Assembly: GCF_963576615.1 (NCBI RefSeq)
Contig: NC_088708.1
Span: 54,609,196 to 54,673,195 of the forward strand
Source of the DNA: Watersipora subatra
Lineage: Eukaryota; Bryozoa; Gymnolaemata; Cheilostomatida; Watersiporidae
DNA: 64,000 bases
Reading direction: 5' to 3'
Numbering within the stretch: position 1 is the stretch's first letter; every line of letters starts with the position of its first letter. Positions 24,415 to 37,073 of this stretch are shown here, one piece after another. The translations under genes were made by a program, and so were the position numbers. Under the pieces are notes generated by a model. That model saw nothing but the letters and a program-made list of their open reading frames with translations. It had not been told where the DNA came from and made no database searches.

Positions 24415-24468
24415 TATAAAATGATGGGCCCATACTGGGTCACGTACACAGTTTCTGTGACCGAAGAG
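24415..24468 (+). promoter_or_regulatory. Possible TATA box and noncoding first exon of NCOA4-like gene
   Basis: TATAAA at 24415-24420, then a donor-like GAAGAG|GTAAAG at 24468. A good acceptor (CTGACACAG) lies at about 25700, just before the NCOA4-like start codon. A leader exon spliced to it is plausible but inferred. The LINE fragment would lie in that intron. Confidence 0.25.
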
Positions 24469-25109
24469 GTAAAGTTGTAAGTTAATCGTTATTTTTTACG
24501 CTTGCGAATTGGTTTTTGTGAAACGTTTATCATTAAATGAATACAGTTGAATGAATTCTCAATAGTTGTAATAGAAGTGATCTGCGATTATTTCTTTACA
24601 TTTCATCATCAGTGAACAGTTGCATGCAGTTTTCTCGTAACTACTTGGGCAGTTAACGGACGAGGCAGTAGCAGTTAGTACAGAATGTAATAAACCTTCG
24701 TTTTACAATTTGACTGTTTTGTATGCATTAAGTTCAATCTTAGTTTTGATTACCAGACCCAAGTACATGTACGTGGTCCTATGTATTTGTGCTAACCATG
24801 ACCTACAAAGTTGCTATTTTGCAAAAACGTCTACGTTATTTAGCTGAACGCTATTCTGATCACCAAATCGTAGGGGTTTCTGGGTTATCAATCAATTTTT
24901 GTACTCTCCTGACGGAAGCAGACTGTTTTTGACGAACCTAGCATTAATAATCTTTTTTGATCTAGCCCTAGTTTTGTGTTCCTTCGGTATCGGTATCGGT
25001 ATAAATAGATCCTGCAGATATTCATATGAATATATTGTGCAGGCCTCAAGTTTGTACAATCAAAAGTATAGACTAAAATTACAACCTCAAAAACAAAAAA
25101 TAAAAAAGC

Positions 25110-25680
25110 TTATTGTATGACATATATATCTCCGAGTTTCATATCTCGTATAGTTCTCGGAAGGAAGCTATTATGGTACTTGTTGTTATTTGCGGTTAAA
25201 TTCATGGGCTGCGAGGCACGCTGACTTCTAGTGGTACAATGATCTTCATTTTTATTTTTACTAAAAAGCTCAGGAAACTTGTGTGATATTGCTCCTGGAG
25301 ACTCGGAACAGGCGTCTCTGATCATTTTATATAACAAACATTTACGCAAGTTGGTTCTACGTTCCTCTAACGTCTCCAGGTTCATGTCTTTAATTAAGCC
25401 AGTTATACCAATATCGCGACCTTTAACATTGCAAATAAATCTTACAGCCTTTCTCTGAACCGCCTCAACCTGGTCAACCTCGTATCTCTTGTACGGGTCC
25501 CACACCTGGCATCCATACTCCAAAATAGGTCTAATAAAGGATTTATATGCAAGTAGTTTGAGAGCTTTAGGTGCACTAGATATAGATCTCCTTAACCCTG
25601 TAACTTGCCTTATTTGCTTTTCACAACAATTGTTTATAGACGTTATGCTTTTTGGTTTTTCATTGTAGCGAATTTGTCAT
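25110..25680 (-). pseudogene. LINE reverse-transcriptase C-terminal fragment
   Basis: The minus strand reads KALKLLAYKSFIRPILEYG, CQVWDPYKRYEVDQVEAVQR and KAVRFICN, then LETLEERRTNLRKCLLYKMI and NSFLPRTIRDMK, ending at a stop near 25110. This is the post-RT tail of ORF2 in CR1/Jockey-like LINEs. The catalytic RT region is absent, as expected of a 5'-truncated copy. It is open for 137 codons from its Met at 25523. Confidence 0.85.
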
Positions 25681-25715
25681 AACAACACCGTCTGACACAG
25701 CCTCCTATTAGGGTC

Positions 25716-28700
25716 ATGGAAGATACTGAGACTATTCGTATGATTGTGTGTCAGCGCATTGAGAAAGTGGAAAGTGCGATCAAGTCTTTACAGGGAGTTC
25801 GCCAAAGTTTAGTTCAGAAAGCTTATGAGGTTAGCTACTGTTATTTTGTGTTGAAAATCATTCTTGTATTCATACACTTCAAAGTGTTTAAATTCCAATT
25901 TTTTCGATTTCAAAAGAATGTTTCTTGTATAGCTTTGCTGATTTTGTGGTGCATATTTGGCTGATTACTTCAACACAGGCTAAGCAAAGAATTCTCAATG
26001 CATATGTGATGGAAAGGAACTCGATGCAGTCGGAAGAAGTGCACCTACTGGTTGAAGTGGACAAGCTGTTGCACAGCAAGGATGATGCTTTGGTGACACA
26101 GCTGAGCAAGCTGAGTCAAGTACTCGGCTGTCTCCGGAATTGTCTTCAGAGTCCACATCCTTGTGGTGAATGCCTAGAGAAGTAAGTGACCAGAATATTC
26201 TTTATTATATAGGAGTATGTCCGTGTTTTTACTACTTGAGCTTTACTCTTGCCAAAATGGTCTTGAGTTCGATACTCATTCAGACAAGATTCATTATTTC
26301 CATATTTAAGGTTTGACGATATTGATATGCTGTCAGCGGATGAAGTTAGTCATGAGTTTGCTGCAGCTAATGACCTCCTGACAAAAAACATCAAAAGAAA
26401 CCAGCAACCACTGATGGTCTATACACCGATGACTTCTAACTCGGCACCTAGCGTAAGTAGTCATTGAATGCATTCTGCTGTTTATTGATAAGAATTTAGA
26501 AGCATCCACTCGAGAAACTAGAGCTGACCATGAAGCCGTATTAAATTGAACCGAAGATTATATAGCTATTGATATTCAACTTTATTTGTTTTTATGAAGA
26601 GAGTAAATGCTAAAAAGTCTGCTTCAATAGCTGGATTATTGTGGATTATTACAGAGTGAAACGGACTCTGTTACTAAGTGGCTGCTTACACCGTCTAACA
26701 ACCATTTTGAGAGTTCAAGACCTCCACAGGAATTTATCTCTACTGAGTGGCTGATACATGATAGCATCGAGACTTGTCAAGGTGAGTGCCGTTTGTTGTT
26801 TTCATCTTGTTACGGAGGTAGATTGTGGATGCGTTGGCTATGGAGTGTTTTATTTGATTTATTAAACTTGCATTTGATAGTACTAATTCAGAATATTCAC
26901 TAGCTGTCTTTATCTGGAGCTGCATTATCCATGTTACTGTTTCAAGGGAACTCATGCGTTGAATAATCACAAGTGGCCCTTCAACACGTGTTGGTCTTCC
27001 TCGTGCTAAATTGTTTTTCTAATTGGGTCATTGGGTCATGACCTTTGTAGCACGAAGCAAAAAATGGCTATTACCTCATTAGCCATACCATTTTAGAGTT
27101 AATGATATTCATTTCTTGCGTAACTTATCTTCAAATGTGCCTTTCAATATAAGTTATCTTTCGGAGTGATACATTATTGATATAATTAATTCATTACAGC
27201 CAGCGATTGCTGCTTTATAAACAAAACTTTATATATCGATCTTGCATGTAGCATGATGGCTGTATACAATAAGCTATCGAGTAGTTTAAATAAAACTGGT
27301 ATGTGCAGGAGGTTAATTATGATAACTACATGTGTAGGTTTTCGTATCGCAAATGCTTGATGTTAGTTCAGTGTAGCAATGTACCTACACGCTTCCATTA
27401 CAACCGCACAATGCTGTACAGATGTCATAAATTACTGAGATGGTAGGATACAGGCAACTCAGTTCCACTACTTGATCAGTAGATAACTTTTGAGAAACAT
27501 GACAAAAAGTAAGTGAACAAAATTTACATGCATGATATTTGCATATAATTATGCAAGTTATAAGTTATTTACGCTAAGCTGTTAAGCTAAACCAGCTGGA
27601 GACTGGAGTTCATGTAGATGATTATGCAATTTAGTTCATTGCCTCTCTAATTATGTATTCACTCTCAACTAAAACTTTGGCTATACATACGGACGAAATG
27701 GATAGCTCATGCATATTGTAAATCTTTTCCAAAAGTTGAAAAAGGGTATTAGGAAACAAGTATTTGCCATTTGGTTGAAAAAGAAATTTACCAATTAGAA
27801 TAACGCTCAGTCATATGAATGCCATGATGTCCTTTCTGAATTTTCCACTATGGTTATTGAAGTTCGTCAGCATAATTATCATCTAATATGGATCTGAGCA
27901 ATAACTTAGTGCATGCTCTATTATTACTCAGACCAACATGTTGGTTTGACTTGACTCATTGACCAAAATGTCGCAAATGAATTGACTATGCTCAAGTCAC
28001 ATTCTGTTGGTGGATTCCAGCCATGTAGAGCTTGTGTCAACAAATATCTTCCTTATGCGTCTAACATAAGTTGCATAGTCTCACTCAGAATTTTCACCAT
28101 GAGTGTTATAAAAAGAGTGATATGCTTTTGCAAACGCAAGTACCATTAGCAGACAAAATCTTAGAGTTTGAGAATGTTGATTTGGAAACTTCGCTTCACC
28201 GTTGATACATGATTTTTTTGCTAATTTTCATGTCAATTATTACTGGCTTGCATGCTTGGCGGGAAAATACAAAAGATTAGCCTTTTTTGGCTATTCTTGT
28301 GATTGATCAAGTGGTCAGTAGCAATTCGCGAGGATATCTGCAGTTTACTAGTAGATAAGCATACTACTTGATGATTTTTAAGGTTTCATCATATTACAGA
28401 CACCGAGACTCCCAGCATTTTTGCCCATGTTAAGGCTGAGGCAGCGGGACTATGGCTGAGGAAGGAGACAACTCCAAGTAGTCTCGTCTGCCCACGTCCC
28501 TATCATTCAGTGCAGAGTCTTTCTGCGCGGGATGCGGACGAGTGGCTGGAGAAGGTCAGTGTGAGCGACCTCAGTAACTCACTGCTGTGGTTTGGTGGAT
28601 ATAGCTCATGAATTCATTAACAGATTGTTATGCTTGTTATAGACTGCATCAAGTCTAAAGTATGAAGGCCTTATCACCAGCTTTGCTGTGCAGGGTCAGG

Positions 28701-30914
28701 GTCGCTTTGTAGCAGTCCCAGGGGGTTCACTCTCTTCAATTCTTCCCCAAGGCTAGTCTGAGATGTGATAAAATGCACCCTTTCCACTGATTTACACATT
28801 AATAAAAAAACTACTCCTTCATCACTACAGACTAATTACCCTTTTTTTGCTCATGAATACCCCTTTCCACTGTGTAGAAAAGGGCTATTCATGTACCAAG
28901 CTATAAAACATACCCTTTTTTTGAAAACACTAGTGTCAGACCAACAAAAAAATACCCCTAAAAACGTGTTTTTTTTTCGCCTAGCCCTTTGGGGATGAAA
29001 GCTGAGAGTGAACCCCCTGCTGTAGCAGTGATCAAATCTGCTGCTAGTTGATGTAGTATTTGCGCGAGTTTTTAGTTGGAGTCATCATACTTTGATACTA
29101 TGCTGATTACATCATAATGATGCTCGCTAATAAGCTTTTCTTGGGAGGATACACATTAAGTCCAATCATTTTCTTCGTGAACATGAAACAAATCTGTTTA
29201 CCAACCACATCTGCACTAGTTTATTGGTATTGTGATGAAACCTTGACCTCTCCCACATCGCTATATGGCAACTTCAGAAGGAAGATGTATGTAAAGATTG
29301 CTGATATTAAATATGCAAATGCTCTTCACATTGTTCATAAAGCCATTGTCCATGCAAATCTATCCGACAATAAATTGAAAGAAAGTTGATCGATGCAGTT
29401 GAATTGATAGCTTGAAAAATCTCTCTTGTCAAGAACATTATAAATTCATTAAAGAAAGTTTGTCATGAAAGATTGACTCAATTGTGTCAAAAAGTAGTCC
29501 TAACGTATCAAAACAATAATTATGGTTGCCAGTACAGACTAACGAGGCAGAGTTATTTTTTGTTGCTACTGACTCTGACACAGAAATTTGGGAATTTGGT
29601 TAATAAGGTTGATCGTTTCAGGTGCCATGAAGCAACTGGTGATTATCACAGCTTTAGATTTTATCGAAAGTTAGTCATAGATAATCTGTTAGAATGCATG
29701 ATCAGGAAAATAATAGAGTATATACTATTGCTAGTTGCCTGGAGGATATAATCAGCTAATTAATGGAAATGAGCCATTTTGGATTACATTTAAACGAGAT
29801 CAGTCTTGTGAAGTAGTACTGGTCAACTGACACATATCATTGCTTTACATTCTACCAATATTGATCACTTAGAGAGGTTTGGCCATGTACATGACTGATC
29901 AAAGCGCATTATTCATGCTATCTTGCTTTTCTTTTAAACACCTCACAGGTCTGAACATTTCCTTTGTCTATGTAAGTTTATTGAGCGATTGTTTTGTCGA
30001 TCGCGGTAGATCTCCTTTATTTCTAGACTTACATCCTGTAGCATATATTTTAGGGGTACCGGAGGAGACAACCTTCTGGTAGCGATGACGGCACAATGAT
30101 ATCTGATGTCACATCTTCTCTACATAGCTCTTGCGTCATTCTATCAGGCAGCACATCTGAGGACAGCAGCATGAGTATAGTATCTGCCGATAGATCAGTA
30201 GGGAAGGAGTCTATATTCCAGCATGATTCACCGCATAATGTGTCACAGTGGGTAGCCACTTGCAAAAGTGATGACGCTGAGGAGCTTAATCATCACCATC
30301 GACGAAGGTCTGTCGAGTCGATTGTGTCGTGCGCATCGGAAGAGCCGATGGAAGCTTTTGCTGCCGAGTCATTTGGTTACCATTATGCCGCTGCTGGATG
30401 CCCCACAGATCTGAAGACTCAAGGAATCTTTGGAACTTCTAACTGTCATGCAGTAACTGATGATTGGTTAATTCCGGGTAACACAAATGTAACATCAGTT
30501 TCTGCAAACTCTGTTCAGTTGGACACTGAGATGAGTGAGTGGCATGAGAAAAGATCTGGCATGAATTCTTCTACTAACGACTCGAATGACAGTTGGGTAC
30601 GGTCTTCCTGGCAAGGCTTCCAAACTGACGATAACAGTTGGCTGCAGCTTGGGTTGATATCAGAAAGCGCTAAAGTTGGAGTTAAACTGCCAAGGGACAC
30701 ATTCAGTTGGCTTACAGGAGAGGAAAAATGTGATGAACCAAGACAAAAGGATGACAGAATTGTTACATCAAAGCTGGACCGTGATTGGCTGCTTGTGAAA
30801 AATGAATTGCATAAAATTGCTATGAGCAACAACTCAGAGTGGCTGATAGGTGATGCCCAGGAAGATTGTTTAGTCAAAGATAATAGATTTGGTGCTGCAG
30901 TTTTCCAAGATTAG
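25716..30914 (+). CDS. NCOA4: NCOA4-like ferritinophagy receptor
   Basis: In vertebrates NCOA4 is the autophagy receptor that brings ferritin to lysosomes and is also a nuclear coactivator (ARA70). Six exons join in phase: 25716-25829, 25979-26181, 26311-26452, 26655-26781, 28400-28554 and 30054-30914, giving 533 aa (human about 614). Residues 1-150 are helical and ARA70-like (RIEKVESAIKSLQGVRQSL...LLVEVDKLLHSK...LGCLRNCLQ). The rest is a low-complexity acidic/Ser-rich tail with many WL-type motifs: KWLLTP, TEWLIHD, DEWLEKV, DDWLIPG, NSWLQLG, FSWLTGE, RDWLLVK, SEWLIGD. Near the C-terminus I502-x7-W510 within IAMSNNSEWLI matches human IKNSPLSEWLI, where I489 and W497 are needed for ferritin binding. 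The 1.5-kb last intron carries a hAT MITE. Low overall similarity to vertebrates makes the call strong but not certain; an extra exon between 28554 and 30054 is possible. Confidence 0.87.
28719..29019. mobile_element. hAT-type MITE in NCOA4 intron 5
   Basis: 301 bp with inverted ends CAGGGGGTTCACTCTC. The 8-bp GTAGCAGT lies on both sides (28709-28716 and 29022-29029), though two extra bases separate each copy from the terminus. Inside are tracts of CCCTTTTTTTG. There is no coding region. Confidence 0.7.
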
Positions 30915-31203
30915 TATTCCTTAAAATTTTAGTACATTCTCTTTAGTAAACTAAAAGTATGTTTTCTTTTTCAAACAAATCCATTACTGCCACTTAGTTG
31001 ATCAACTGAAGTAGGTTGTAGATCAAGGCAAATTTTATTGCATATTATATTATTGTACAATCACTATTAGTGATTAATGTTAGTGGGCACCCTAAAAATA
31101 CACGGTTGTAGGAAATTGTCTGTAAAACTCTTCATTGATACACCTGCTTGTTCTCGCTGACGCAGGTCATTGTCAGTTCATCTTCTAGTCTGAAAACCCA
31201 TAG
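30915..31203. other. Tail-to-tail intergenic gap
   Basis: Separates the stop codons of the NCOA4-like gene (+) and the membrane-protein gene (-). It must hold both 3' UTR ends. On the minus strand AATAAA is visible; none is obvious on the plus strand. Confidence 0.6.
31034..31039 (-). terminator. Poly(A) signal AATAAA of membrane-protein gene
   Basis: AATAAA on the minus strand, about 165 bp beyond the stop codon at 31204. Confidence 0.5.
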
Positions 31204-34200
31204 CTATGCCAGCCCGGAGTATGTTGTGTATGTTTGGCTCTTTGATCTGTTAATTGAATGTATCCATTGACCCATACTATTCGTATTTGAAAACATCCCC
31301 GGTCCCATGCCACCTGGTCCCATCCCACCTGGCCCCATCCCGCCAGGGCTTTGTGCCATACCTGGCCCCATCCCTCCAGGGCCTTGTGCCATACCTCTCA
31401 TTTGCATTTCTGGCCAGTATGGACCTGTATTAAGTCCTAATTGATTACAAATAATAGAGTTTCTTTGTCCACCAGGATTTGTGTTATATACTGGCACTGG
31501 CATGGGGATAGTATAGACAGGTAGTGCAGTTGATCCGTAGTGAATTAATGCCCGTCGGGTAGCATAATGAGCTGGTATCATAATTTGCGCTGCAGGATTT
31601 GCTTGTATCAAGTAGGATCCTACAAGAGCAGCATTATGAGCAGTTACTTTGTTGTATAATCAGAGTTTTTGACTAATCTTGCATGTAAATGTGTTGGCTA
31701 TAATAAGTGAGGTTGTTAAAAAGCTATTATTGAAAGATTTTGTTTCATATACAAGACTACAAATATACTTGATCAGAGCAACTACAAATAAACACGACAA
31801 AGTTGAAAAGTGCAAAATTTACGTGTCTGACTAAAGTTTCTATTTAAGCTATAGTTGAACTATCAGGTTTTGCTCTAAATTGAAATAGAAGTGCAGAAAA
31901 ATGGTACGAAACAGGTTGGTAAGATAGATGCAACTATTTGGAACCTTCCCTACAGTCGACCTTTGCACAGCATTCTAAATTGGTTAAGATATATTGCTGC
32001 CTAAAATAACATGAGCATTGCTTTCAGCGGTAGAATCTTTGAATAAGTGTTCATTGTTCAAATTCAAAATTATTGTCTCCATGTATAACATCACCATATA
32101 TAACATGAGCATACCTGATGGCATGGGAACATCTGTTGTAGTATTTTCATTGTATGGAATGTTAGGCATTCCACCAGGATCTGGGTTGACTACGGATATA
32201 ACATCTTGAATTGTCTCATCGCCCAAGTCTAAATCCTCTACCCATTTTCCCAGAACCCTGAAAAAAACGAGTGCAACAGGAAATTCATAACAAAAAACTA
32301 CAATTGCACTCCTTTTTCACAATTTTTAGATATGTTAGTTGAATAAGTAATGACTGACTATTTTGTAGTTGATAAATTATTCAGGTTTTAAAGCTCGAAA
32401 ATTGGTTTCCGCACCATGGTAAGTGAAATCAAGAAAGGCCTAGGCACCCCTACAAAGATGTAATAGCTAAGAGGAATTTAATGGAGGTAGTTCAACACAG
32501 AATTATGGCAAAAAACTGCTTGTAATCGAGCTGATTGACGATCTGCCGTCACATACAAACTACAACAATAGACAGTCTTAGCAGCCTTGACTGACTGCGA
32601 GAGAGAGAGAGGGAGGGAGGGAGGGAAAAAGAGAAAAAGGGATGCAATCATTTAGTTGCTAGACTACATTCACTACAACGACTCAATACATTTATTTATT
32701 ATGTTTACTTGTATAAACATTCTCTTATTCATCATTCCAGCTCAAGTCAAAAAGTTTTTATGCCCAGATTATCTCAATGTTTGAAAATGACTTTTTCTCT
32801 GTCAGCTAATCGAGGCACTTCTCTACTTCTACCAATAGCCTTAGATGCATGTGTAGAATGTGCTGTCTTAACATGCATAATAAGCCAGACAATTGTCTAA
32901 ATGTAGTTGTAGAACCGTTGGGCCTCAACACTTGCAGCACACCAGTCAATAGTATGCAAAGCGGCGTATGCCTGTGAAACACTTACAAAAACATCACTAT
33001 CGTACAAATATATTTATAATGAATTTCACTTCTTTTGTACAAGTCAGTCATGAATCAGATGAAAACTTTAATATAGAAAAATTGGCCACATCGAAAGTTT
33101 AATCCAGCTATTGGGGGTCAAGTAATTTGTGTTGGCCAACTGTGAACTTGGGTTATAGCAGCTCTTCAAAGGCAAACAGATTGACAGATTACATAGCATT
33201 TCTATTGCCCATGCATTGTTTTTTTAACTCGCTCATATGGAGCCAAAGTTTTAGGTTTCCAAGTTTTTTGTTCAGATGAAGTTTTCTAATATGGCACATT
33301 TTCAATAGCTTCTTCTTTAACACTCACTTGCTGCTATCTGATAGAAAGTGAAAGAAAACTTGGACTTCATCAGGCTCACTGCTAGCATTAGCTATACTTA
33401 GTATCATTAGATGTTAGGATACACAAGTAGTATCATTTTCAATAAATAGATACTACTATGATCCAAAATTTAGGGTGCAAGTGCCGAATAAATGCTCCAA
33501 GAAAAGACAGTTAGTCACTTTTATCCTACATTGACCAACTTCAACTTTCTGTAGCCTATACAATAACCCACTTGATTTGGTTATTATATAGAATTTTAGG
33601 AACTTGAATGTAGTTTATGTCTATGTGTTTCATTACACTTGTGAATAAAAAATAATCTTTTCTATAATTAGACCCCTGTTTGTTTATCCGAAGACATGCT
33701 TAGATGTAAGGAAAAAAATTAATGAATCGCATGAGAATCAGATTCAAATTTTCGGCTTCATAGACTGACATGCTAACCACTTATAACCACTTGGTTATGC
33801 TGCCACTTTTCCACATACTGGAATAGTTGTGCGCATACTCATTACACCTCACGATGTCTGACGGTGCATAGGACTGCTAGCGTAGATAAGCCAGTAATAG
33901 TGATAAGGTTATAAGGATGAAAAATCCCACTCGAGGTGCATGTTCCGAGTTCAAATCCCCTTCGAGTTGGATTTAAACTCAAAACCTCCATGTTTTCAGA
34001 CAAGCAAGTCTATCCACTACACTAAGCAGCAATAATTGTGGTCATACATATCACAACTACCAATCTTAAATACTAATTGGTTAAAATAGCACACTTCACG
34101 CTTCAGCTAGCATGCTTAAAAATCATGATTGCATGAGAGATCATGTCACAATCCTTTTTCGTAATGCTGGCCCAAGTCATAATAACGTCTATCATTTTAG

Positions 34201-36191
34201 TAAACATTTAGACTAGCTTAAGTTGCTCACATTCATCAGGGAAAGAAACTTAGCCAGTTGAAAATAATGTTTTATGCAAAAACTCTTTTTTCTTACCCGT
34301 TCAAGGCCAGGCATTCATCTAGTAGAGAAATGAATGACAAAGAAAAACTATAAACAGACTATAGCCGGAAATAAAAGAGATTTGTTACAAGCTGTGAGCT
34401 AAAGATTTTGCTCGCATTTCTGTGTGACAACTGACAACATATAGTTTAAGTGCATTTTGGCTTGAGAATATGCTTTTTATACATCATATCTATAAAATTC
34501 TTATGGTAATCTTTACAAACCTGTCATAATATTGTGCGGGTTTTTCTATTTTTGGAAATTTATTTGCATCGTGCTTTGAATTTTTGACTGATTGTATAGG
34601 TGTTTGGCGTCCTGGGGAGCCGCGTCCTGAGTTCATGCTGACAAATGGTTCAACTTTAGATTTCAGGGTTGCACGGAAGCATAGGAGTATGGCAAAGACG
34701 ACCACAGCAACTGACATCACCGCTATCGTTCCTGCAATCCACGTAAAACAGATCAAACACCAACAGTCCTACCTGACAACACACATCAATTGCCTCAACA
34801 CCAGCCCATATAAATATTGCTTGCAATGAGTTTGTGTGCCATTTTTTTGGCTCTAATTGGCACAGAGCAAAAGAGAGCAATTGGCACCGTCCAGCATCCC
34901 GTGATAGGTGCCTACTTTCCTATTTAGTAGAAGATAGAAAGACAACTCCGAAACCTACATCACATACATAGCATGCTATTTAGTTCAAGTTTTTTTTATG
35001 TCTGCCGAATGTTTTAGCCAATAGCCGCTATAATTAACACAGTTCACTAACTACCTGTCGTCTATCTAATTGATGAACTATTGAACTGGTTGGATTGACC
35101 AATCAAAATAGTATCCCATTCTTTTAGCTTATGTAATCCCTTCTGGTTCTAAAAATGTGTTCATGATACTGCATGCTACCATTATTTCAAACATATTACT
35201 TGTTCATATATAGTGCGTGTAAGCAGAAATTATGCAAGATTAAAATGTGTGTAGGTTCAAGATACAGTTATCCAAATGGGAATAAATTAAAAAACTCTCA
35301 TATAGTAGACAAAACATAGTAAATAAGCCTACAAGCATTCAATCAATAAAACATAATTAGTTGTTTTTAATGGTTTTTTAATTGGAAAAAAAGTGTTCTA
35401 CTTCTAAATTACCGGACCAATTTTGATGAAATATTAGAAATCATACTTATTTATAAAAAAAATTGCAGCGTTTTAGAGCCCTCTAAACTGAAACCAGTCA
35501 TATAAGGTGCTACATGACAAGGTCAACCAAATACTCTCTTTGCTAACGGTGTAACAGATGCACTACATTTCACCTAGCGAAGCACAAGTCTGGTCTCTCA
35601 ACTAACTCAAATTTGCTGACAATTTAAAGACCGAGTGTTTGACAGCTTTTGTGATGCCTCCTTAGATACTGCTAGCAATGACTTACCGCCATTCAAATGA
35701 TAATAATTAAAGGTTTATATGTATTTAGTTAATATATCAGCCGTTTTGAAGGTTTAAAAAGCTATGGAATCAGTCAGTTTTTAAACATGAACGATCATGT
35801 ACGCCATTGCAGTCCACTATTGCATAGCATTATTGTAAAACTATCGAAACCAGTTTTAAATGTTCAAGTAAAATGGAACGATTATCATTCTCACAGACAC
35901 CGAGTAAGACTTGCTACCATGTCATGCACTTACCGACTGGCGGAAAACCGCTTTTAATCTTACACGCATCATCTCGCTTGCCTGAACTCTGATCGCAAGA
36001 TAAGCTGGTCTGAAGACCAGGCATCGGTATTACAGGCTTTCTCTTAGCCTGCAGGGTCCATATAGTGTAACTTACATACTCACAAATGTTAACTAACTGT
36101 GACTTCCTAAGCAAAATTTTTACTGTTGAACTAAATTCTTGAGTAGGATTATTGCATTCAATTGTTGCATAAAGCCAGCATAGTTCCACAT
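31204..36191 (-). CDS. Single-pass membrane protein, family unknown (5' incomplete)
   Basis: Four exons join in phase: 36191-35934, 34731-34521, 32257-32115 and 31619-31204, giving at least 342 aa to the stop. The first exon found begins at an acceptor, so the start and signal peptide lie upstream and were not located. Order: about 86 ectodomain residues with five Cys; a transmembrane helix (GTIAVMSVAVVVFAILLCF); a basic juxtamembrane stretch (RATLKSKVEPF); a Ser/Lys-rich cytoplasmic region with AQYYDR and an acidic patch; and a C-terminus rich in Pro, Gly and Met with repeated PGGMGPGM/GPGGM. Domain order (Cys ectodomain, one helix, proline-rich tail) recalls Shisa-like adaptors, but I see no diagnostic Cys pattern and assign no function. 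Consistent splice phases and open frames support a real gene. Confidence 0.72.
32597..32640. repeat. GA/GGGA microsatellite
   Basis: GAGAGAGAGAG followed by GGGAGGGAGGGAGGG and GAAAAAGAG, in an intron of the membrane-protein gene. Confidence 0.85.
33725..33803 (-). repeat. tRNA-derived SINE-like fragment
   Basis: The minus strand has an A-box-like TAACCAAGTGGTTA and a B-box-like TTTGAATCTGATTC at tRNA spacing. In an intron. Confidence 0.45.
33958..34030 (-). repeat. tRNA-derived SINE head
   Basis: The minus strand reads GCTGCTTAGTGTAGTGGAT (A box TAGTGTAGTGG), then about 30 nt further GAGTTTAAATCC (B box). This looks like a decayed tRNA head. It lies near the fragment at 33725-33803, suggesting two SINE insertions. 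Confidence 0.55.
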
Positions 36192-36289
36192 CTGGAATAA
36201 ATTGTTTGCTCGTTGAAAAATGTACATCGACATTTAGGAAAAAAAACGTATTATGAGGCAGTAAACGGTATGAACTGGAAACCTATATT

Positions 36290-36470
36290 TTTGTATTAGC
36301 GTTATAAAAATGTTGGGGCACATAATAACCCCTAGACTGCTGTCTGTAACATATTCTCCATAAAGCTTTCTCAGTTAAATTATTGCCAAATGATATGTGA
36401 AAAGTCGCAGCAACTCCTTTTTCTGCACCACTATTGGCTGATAGAATTGCAGCCAAATCCAATTATGAAC
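36290..36470 (-). other. Open stretch that may be an upstream exon of the membrane-protein gene
   Basis: On the minus strand this reads without stops as ...GAEKGVAATFHISFGNN, LTEKALWRICYRQQSRGYY and VPQHFYNANTKI, then a stop. It sits between the IK 3' end and the first ectodomain exon. I could not match its splice phase, so it stays a candidate only. Confidence 0.2.
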
Positions 36471-36833
36471 AATTTTAATAAAAGAACCAAACTATTACAC
36501 AGAAACAACCACAATTCAAATAGTCATCCTTTTTAAAGTCTGGAGTTAACTTTTTACATATGTTATTACAGACATAGTTGCACAGAAAAATTAAAATTAT
36601 TTACCAACCTTGTCTAAATAAAAAAAACAGAAAAGGAGGTGGAGGACACAATGAAGAGGTTTATATCGCGAACTTGAGCCTGCAAATGAGATTCAGATAG
36701 GAACATTGTACCAGCCCCGACTACTTGATAAAATGACAAAAGGAAGGAGCTCGTTAATCAATATTTGACAAGTAAATTCTGTAGTTACGTGTTGAGGAAT
36801 AAGCAAGATTGGAGCACATTATCAGCAAGCATT

Positions 36834-36839
36834 TTTATT
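36834..36839 (-). terminator. Poly(A) signal AATAAA of IK
   Basis: AATAAA on the minus strand 235 bp beyond the IK stop codon. Confidence 0.55.
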
Positions 36840-37073
36840 GAGCGACTTGTTGAGTATATACAATATTTACAACCATAGTAGCGGTCTACCAGTCCACTGA
36901 GTTACGGATAAGATCACTCTTTGAACCCAACTACATGTATGCTAAATATGCCTGGGCACAATCAGTTGAAATGCAGCATGAGATGGGAATAGCATATACA
37001 ATTGACATTAGGCACTGCCATAAGAATTTAGCATATGGTGCAAAGAGTATTTAATATCTGGTGAACTAAGCAG

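Larger units (their letters stand above)
23405..25105. other. Intergenic DNA with clustered palindromes
   Basis: Holds hairpins at 23591-23626 (GGCCAAAGCTGC / GCAGCTTTGGCC) and 24035-24067, a 16-bp palindrome CTACAATCGATTGTAG near 24112, and a possible NCOA4 promoter near 24415. No coding homology recognised. Confidence 0.55.

Noticed and set aside
30515-30877. 120-codon minus-strand frame
   Set aside because: Antisense shadow of the NCOA4-like last exon.
36060-36100. 38-bp GT-AG intron inside the ectodomain exon (GTATGTAAG ... CTGCAG)
   Set aside because: Too short for a normal spliceosomal intron, and the frame is open across it.
36600-36700. Possible signal-peptide exon for the membrane protein (ATG near 36706, hydrophobic FIVSSTSFSVFFI)
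   Set aside because: No donor in the required phase could be seen and the frame ends in a stop; evidence too weak.
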